Positions 62,021 through 64,000 of a stretch of DNA of 64,000 bases are shown here, one piece after another. Location: assembly GCA_934045905.1 (NCBI GenBank), contig OW203762.1, positions 4,464,001 through 4,528,000 on the forward strand. Reading direction: 5' to 3'. Below the pieces are notes generated by a model. The model was not told where the DNA came from and did no database searches. It was given only the letters and a program-made list of their open reading frames with translations. Source of the DNA: Leuctra nigra. Its lineage: Eukaryota; Arthropoda; Insecta; Plecoptera; Leuctridae. Every line of letters begins with the position of its first letter. Positions within the stretch are counted from its first letter, which is position 1. A program made the position numbers and the translations under genes.

Positions 62021-64000
62021 CACATGCTGATGGACTGTGAAGAACACCGCCAAGCACGCCGTCGCTCGACTCCGTATAGGACATACTCGCTTGACTCATG
62101 GCCATCTCATGAATAGAGAGGAACAGCCACAGTGTGACACCTGTGATGTTCCTCTCTCAGTCTATCACATGCTGATGGACTGTGAAGAACACCGCCAAGC
62201 ACGCCGTCGCTCGACTCCGTATAGGACATACTCGCTTGACTCATGGCCATCTCATGAATAGAGAGGAACAGCCACAGTGTGACACCTGTGACGTTCCTCT
62301 CACAGTCCATCACATGCTGATGGACTGTGAAGAACACCGCCAAGCACGCCGTCGCTCGACTCCGTATAGGACATACTCGCTTGACTCATGGCCATCTCAT
62401 GAACAGAGAGGAACAGCCACAGTGTGACACCTGTGGTGTTCCTCTCTCAGTCTATCACATGCTGATGGACTGTGAAGAACACCGCCAAGCACGCCGTCGC
62501 TCGACTCCGTATAGGACATACTCGCTTGACTCATGGCCATCTCATGAACAGAGAGGAACAGCCACAGTGTGACACCTGTGGTGTTCCTCTCTCAGTCTAT
62601 CACATGCTGATGGACTGTGAAGAACACCGCCAAGCACGCCGTCGCTCGACTCCGTATAGGACATACTCGCTTGACTCATGGCCATCTAATGAACAGAGAG
62701 GAACAGCCACAGTGTGACACCTGTGATGTTCCTCTCTCAGTCTATCACATGCTGATGGACTGTGAAGAACACCGCCAAGCACGCCGTCGCTCGACTCCGT
62801 ATAGGACATACTCGCTTGACTCATGGCCATCTAATGAACAGAGAGGAACAGCCACAGTGTGACACCTGTGATGTTCCTCTCTCAGTCTATCACATGCTGA
62901 TGGACTGTGAAGAACACCGCCAAGCACGCCGTCGCTCGACTCCGTATAGGACATACTCGCTTGACTCATGGCCATCTAATGAACAGAGAGGAACAGCCAC
63001 AGTGTGACACCTGTGATGTTCCTCTCTCAGTCTATCACATGCTGATGGACTGTGAAGAACACCGCCAAGCACGCCGTCGCTCGACTCCGTATAGGACATA
63101 CTCGCTTGACTCATGGCCATCTCATGAATAGAGAGGAACAGCCACAGTGTGACACCTGTGATGTTCCTCTCTCAGTCTATCACATGCTGATGGACTGTGA
63201 AGAACACCGCCAAGCACGCCGTCGCTCGACTCCGTATAGGACATACTCGCTTGACTCATGGCCATCTAATGAATAGAGAGGAACAGCCACAGTGTGACAC
63301 CTGTGATGTTCCTCTCTCAGTCTATCACATGCTGATGGACTGTGAAGAACACCGCCAAGCACGCCGTCGCTCGACTCCGTATAGGACATACTCGCTTGAC
63401 TCATGGCCATCTAATGAACAGAGAGGAACAGCCACAGTGTGACACCTGTGATGTTCCTCTCTCAGTCTATCACATGCTGATGGACTGTGAAGAACACCGC
63501 CAAGCACGCCGTCGCTCGACTCCGTATAGGACATACTCGCTTGACTCATGGCCATCTAATGAACAGAGAGGAACAGCCACAGTGTGACACCTGTGATGTT
63601 CCTCTCTCAGTCTATCACATGCTGATGGACTGTGAAGAACACCGCCAAGCACGCCGTCGCTCGACTCCGTATAGGACATACTCGCTTGACTCATGGCCAT
63701 CTAATGAACAGAGAGGAACAGCCACAGTGTGACACCTGTGATGTTCCTCTCTCAGTCTATCACATGCTGATGGACTGTGAAGAACACCGCCAAGCACGCC
63801 GTCGCTCGACTCCGTATAGGACATACTCGCTTGACTCATGGCCATCTCATGAATAGAGAGGAACAGCCACAGTGTGACACCTGTGATGTTCCTCTCTCAG
63901 TCTATCACATGCTGATGGACTGTGAAGAACACCGCCAAGCACGCCGTCGCTCGACTCCGTATAGGACATACTCGCTTGACTCATGGCCATCTAATGAATA

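Larger units (their letters stand above)
33813..64000. repeat. 145-bp satellite array derived from LINE ORF2 (about 208 monomers)
   Basis: The array has a 145-bp period from CGTCGCTCGACTCCG at 33,813 to the window end, with no sign of stopping. The first monomer (33,813-33,957) is LINE coding sequence for ARLRIGHTRLTHGHLMNREE through the C-terminal CCHC motif. Monomer 2 differs from it by one base that I can see (TACACGC to TACTCGC). Common variable sites are TACTCGC/TACACGC, TAATGAATAG/CATGAACAG, GATGTT/GACGTT/GGCGTT, CTCTCAGTCC/CTCTCAGTCT/CTCACAGTCC and CATGGCC/CATAGCC. Since 145 is one more than a multiple of three, frames rotate from monomer to monomer. The repeated 69-81-codon plus-strand frames and 62-107-codon minus-strand frames are consequences of the monomer and are not genes. 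Confidence 0.97.

Noticed and set aside
33935..63856. Hundreds of overlapping 62-107-codon frames on both strands, many encoding a CCHC motif
   Set aside because: They repeat with the 145-bp monomer, rotate frame because 145 is not a multiple of three, most begin at non-ATG codons, and end at stops built into the monomer. They are by-products of amplification of LINE coding DNA.
1..64000. CRISPR array
   Set aside because: Repeats are contiguous with no unique spacers, monomers are 135-145 bp, and the surroundings are eukaryotic transposons.

Overview
The window reads as a repeat-dense eukaryotic chromosome segment, most likely from an arthropod. The evidence is an I-type LINE with a CCHC gag-like ORF1 and an ORF2 carrying endonuclease, reverse transcriptase, RNase H and a C-terminal CCHC motif, plus several short inverted-repeat DNA elements, foldback-like arms and long satellite arrays. 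I see no bacterial-type gene, tRNA, rRNA or intact host gene. The species cannot be named from the sequence; an insect is my best guess.

Layout. (1) 1-18,525: about 133 head-to-tail copies of a 139-bp satellite, including a very young tandem duplication of about 48 monomers and older shared blocks. (2) 18,694-19,431: about 5.5 copies of an unrelated 135-bp repeat whose length keeps reading frame. (3) 19,432-28,600: an AT-rich, gene-free island of nested mobile-element debris. It holds repeats carrying TGACGTCA palindromes, a 1.1-kb element with ~225-bp near-identical terminal inverted repeats, three small hairpin (MITE-like) elements, two interlocked inverted-repeat pairs between 23.7 and 26.6 kb, and a 5'-truncated non-LTR element with a TATTC-repeat tail. 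(4) About 28,613-33,957: one long LINE copy, dead through frameshifts, a nonsense codon and a G-rich minisatellite in ORF2. (5) 33,813-64,000 and beyond: about 208 copies of a 145-bp satellite.

The main result is the origin of the 145-bp satellite. Its first monomer is in-frame LINE coding sequence for the C-terminal CCHC (zinc-knuckle-like) domain of ORF2. The LINE runs straight into the array, and the second monomer differs from the LINE sequence at only one base that I can see. The window therefore appears to preserve the birthplace of a LINE-derived satellite, or a junction very like it, followed by amplification through higher-order units of 5, 7, 10, 14 and 19 monomers. Because 145 is not a multiple of three, the array cannot encode a repeat protein. 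The many short overlapping reading frames in it are by-products of the monomer.

Nothing here forms a working pathway. The functional interest lies in satellite formation, in possible read-through transcription from the LINE into the array, and in the chromatin of three tandem arrays with similar, near-nucleosomal monomer lengths (135, 139, 145 bp) on both sides of a transposon island.
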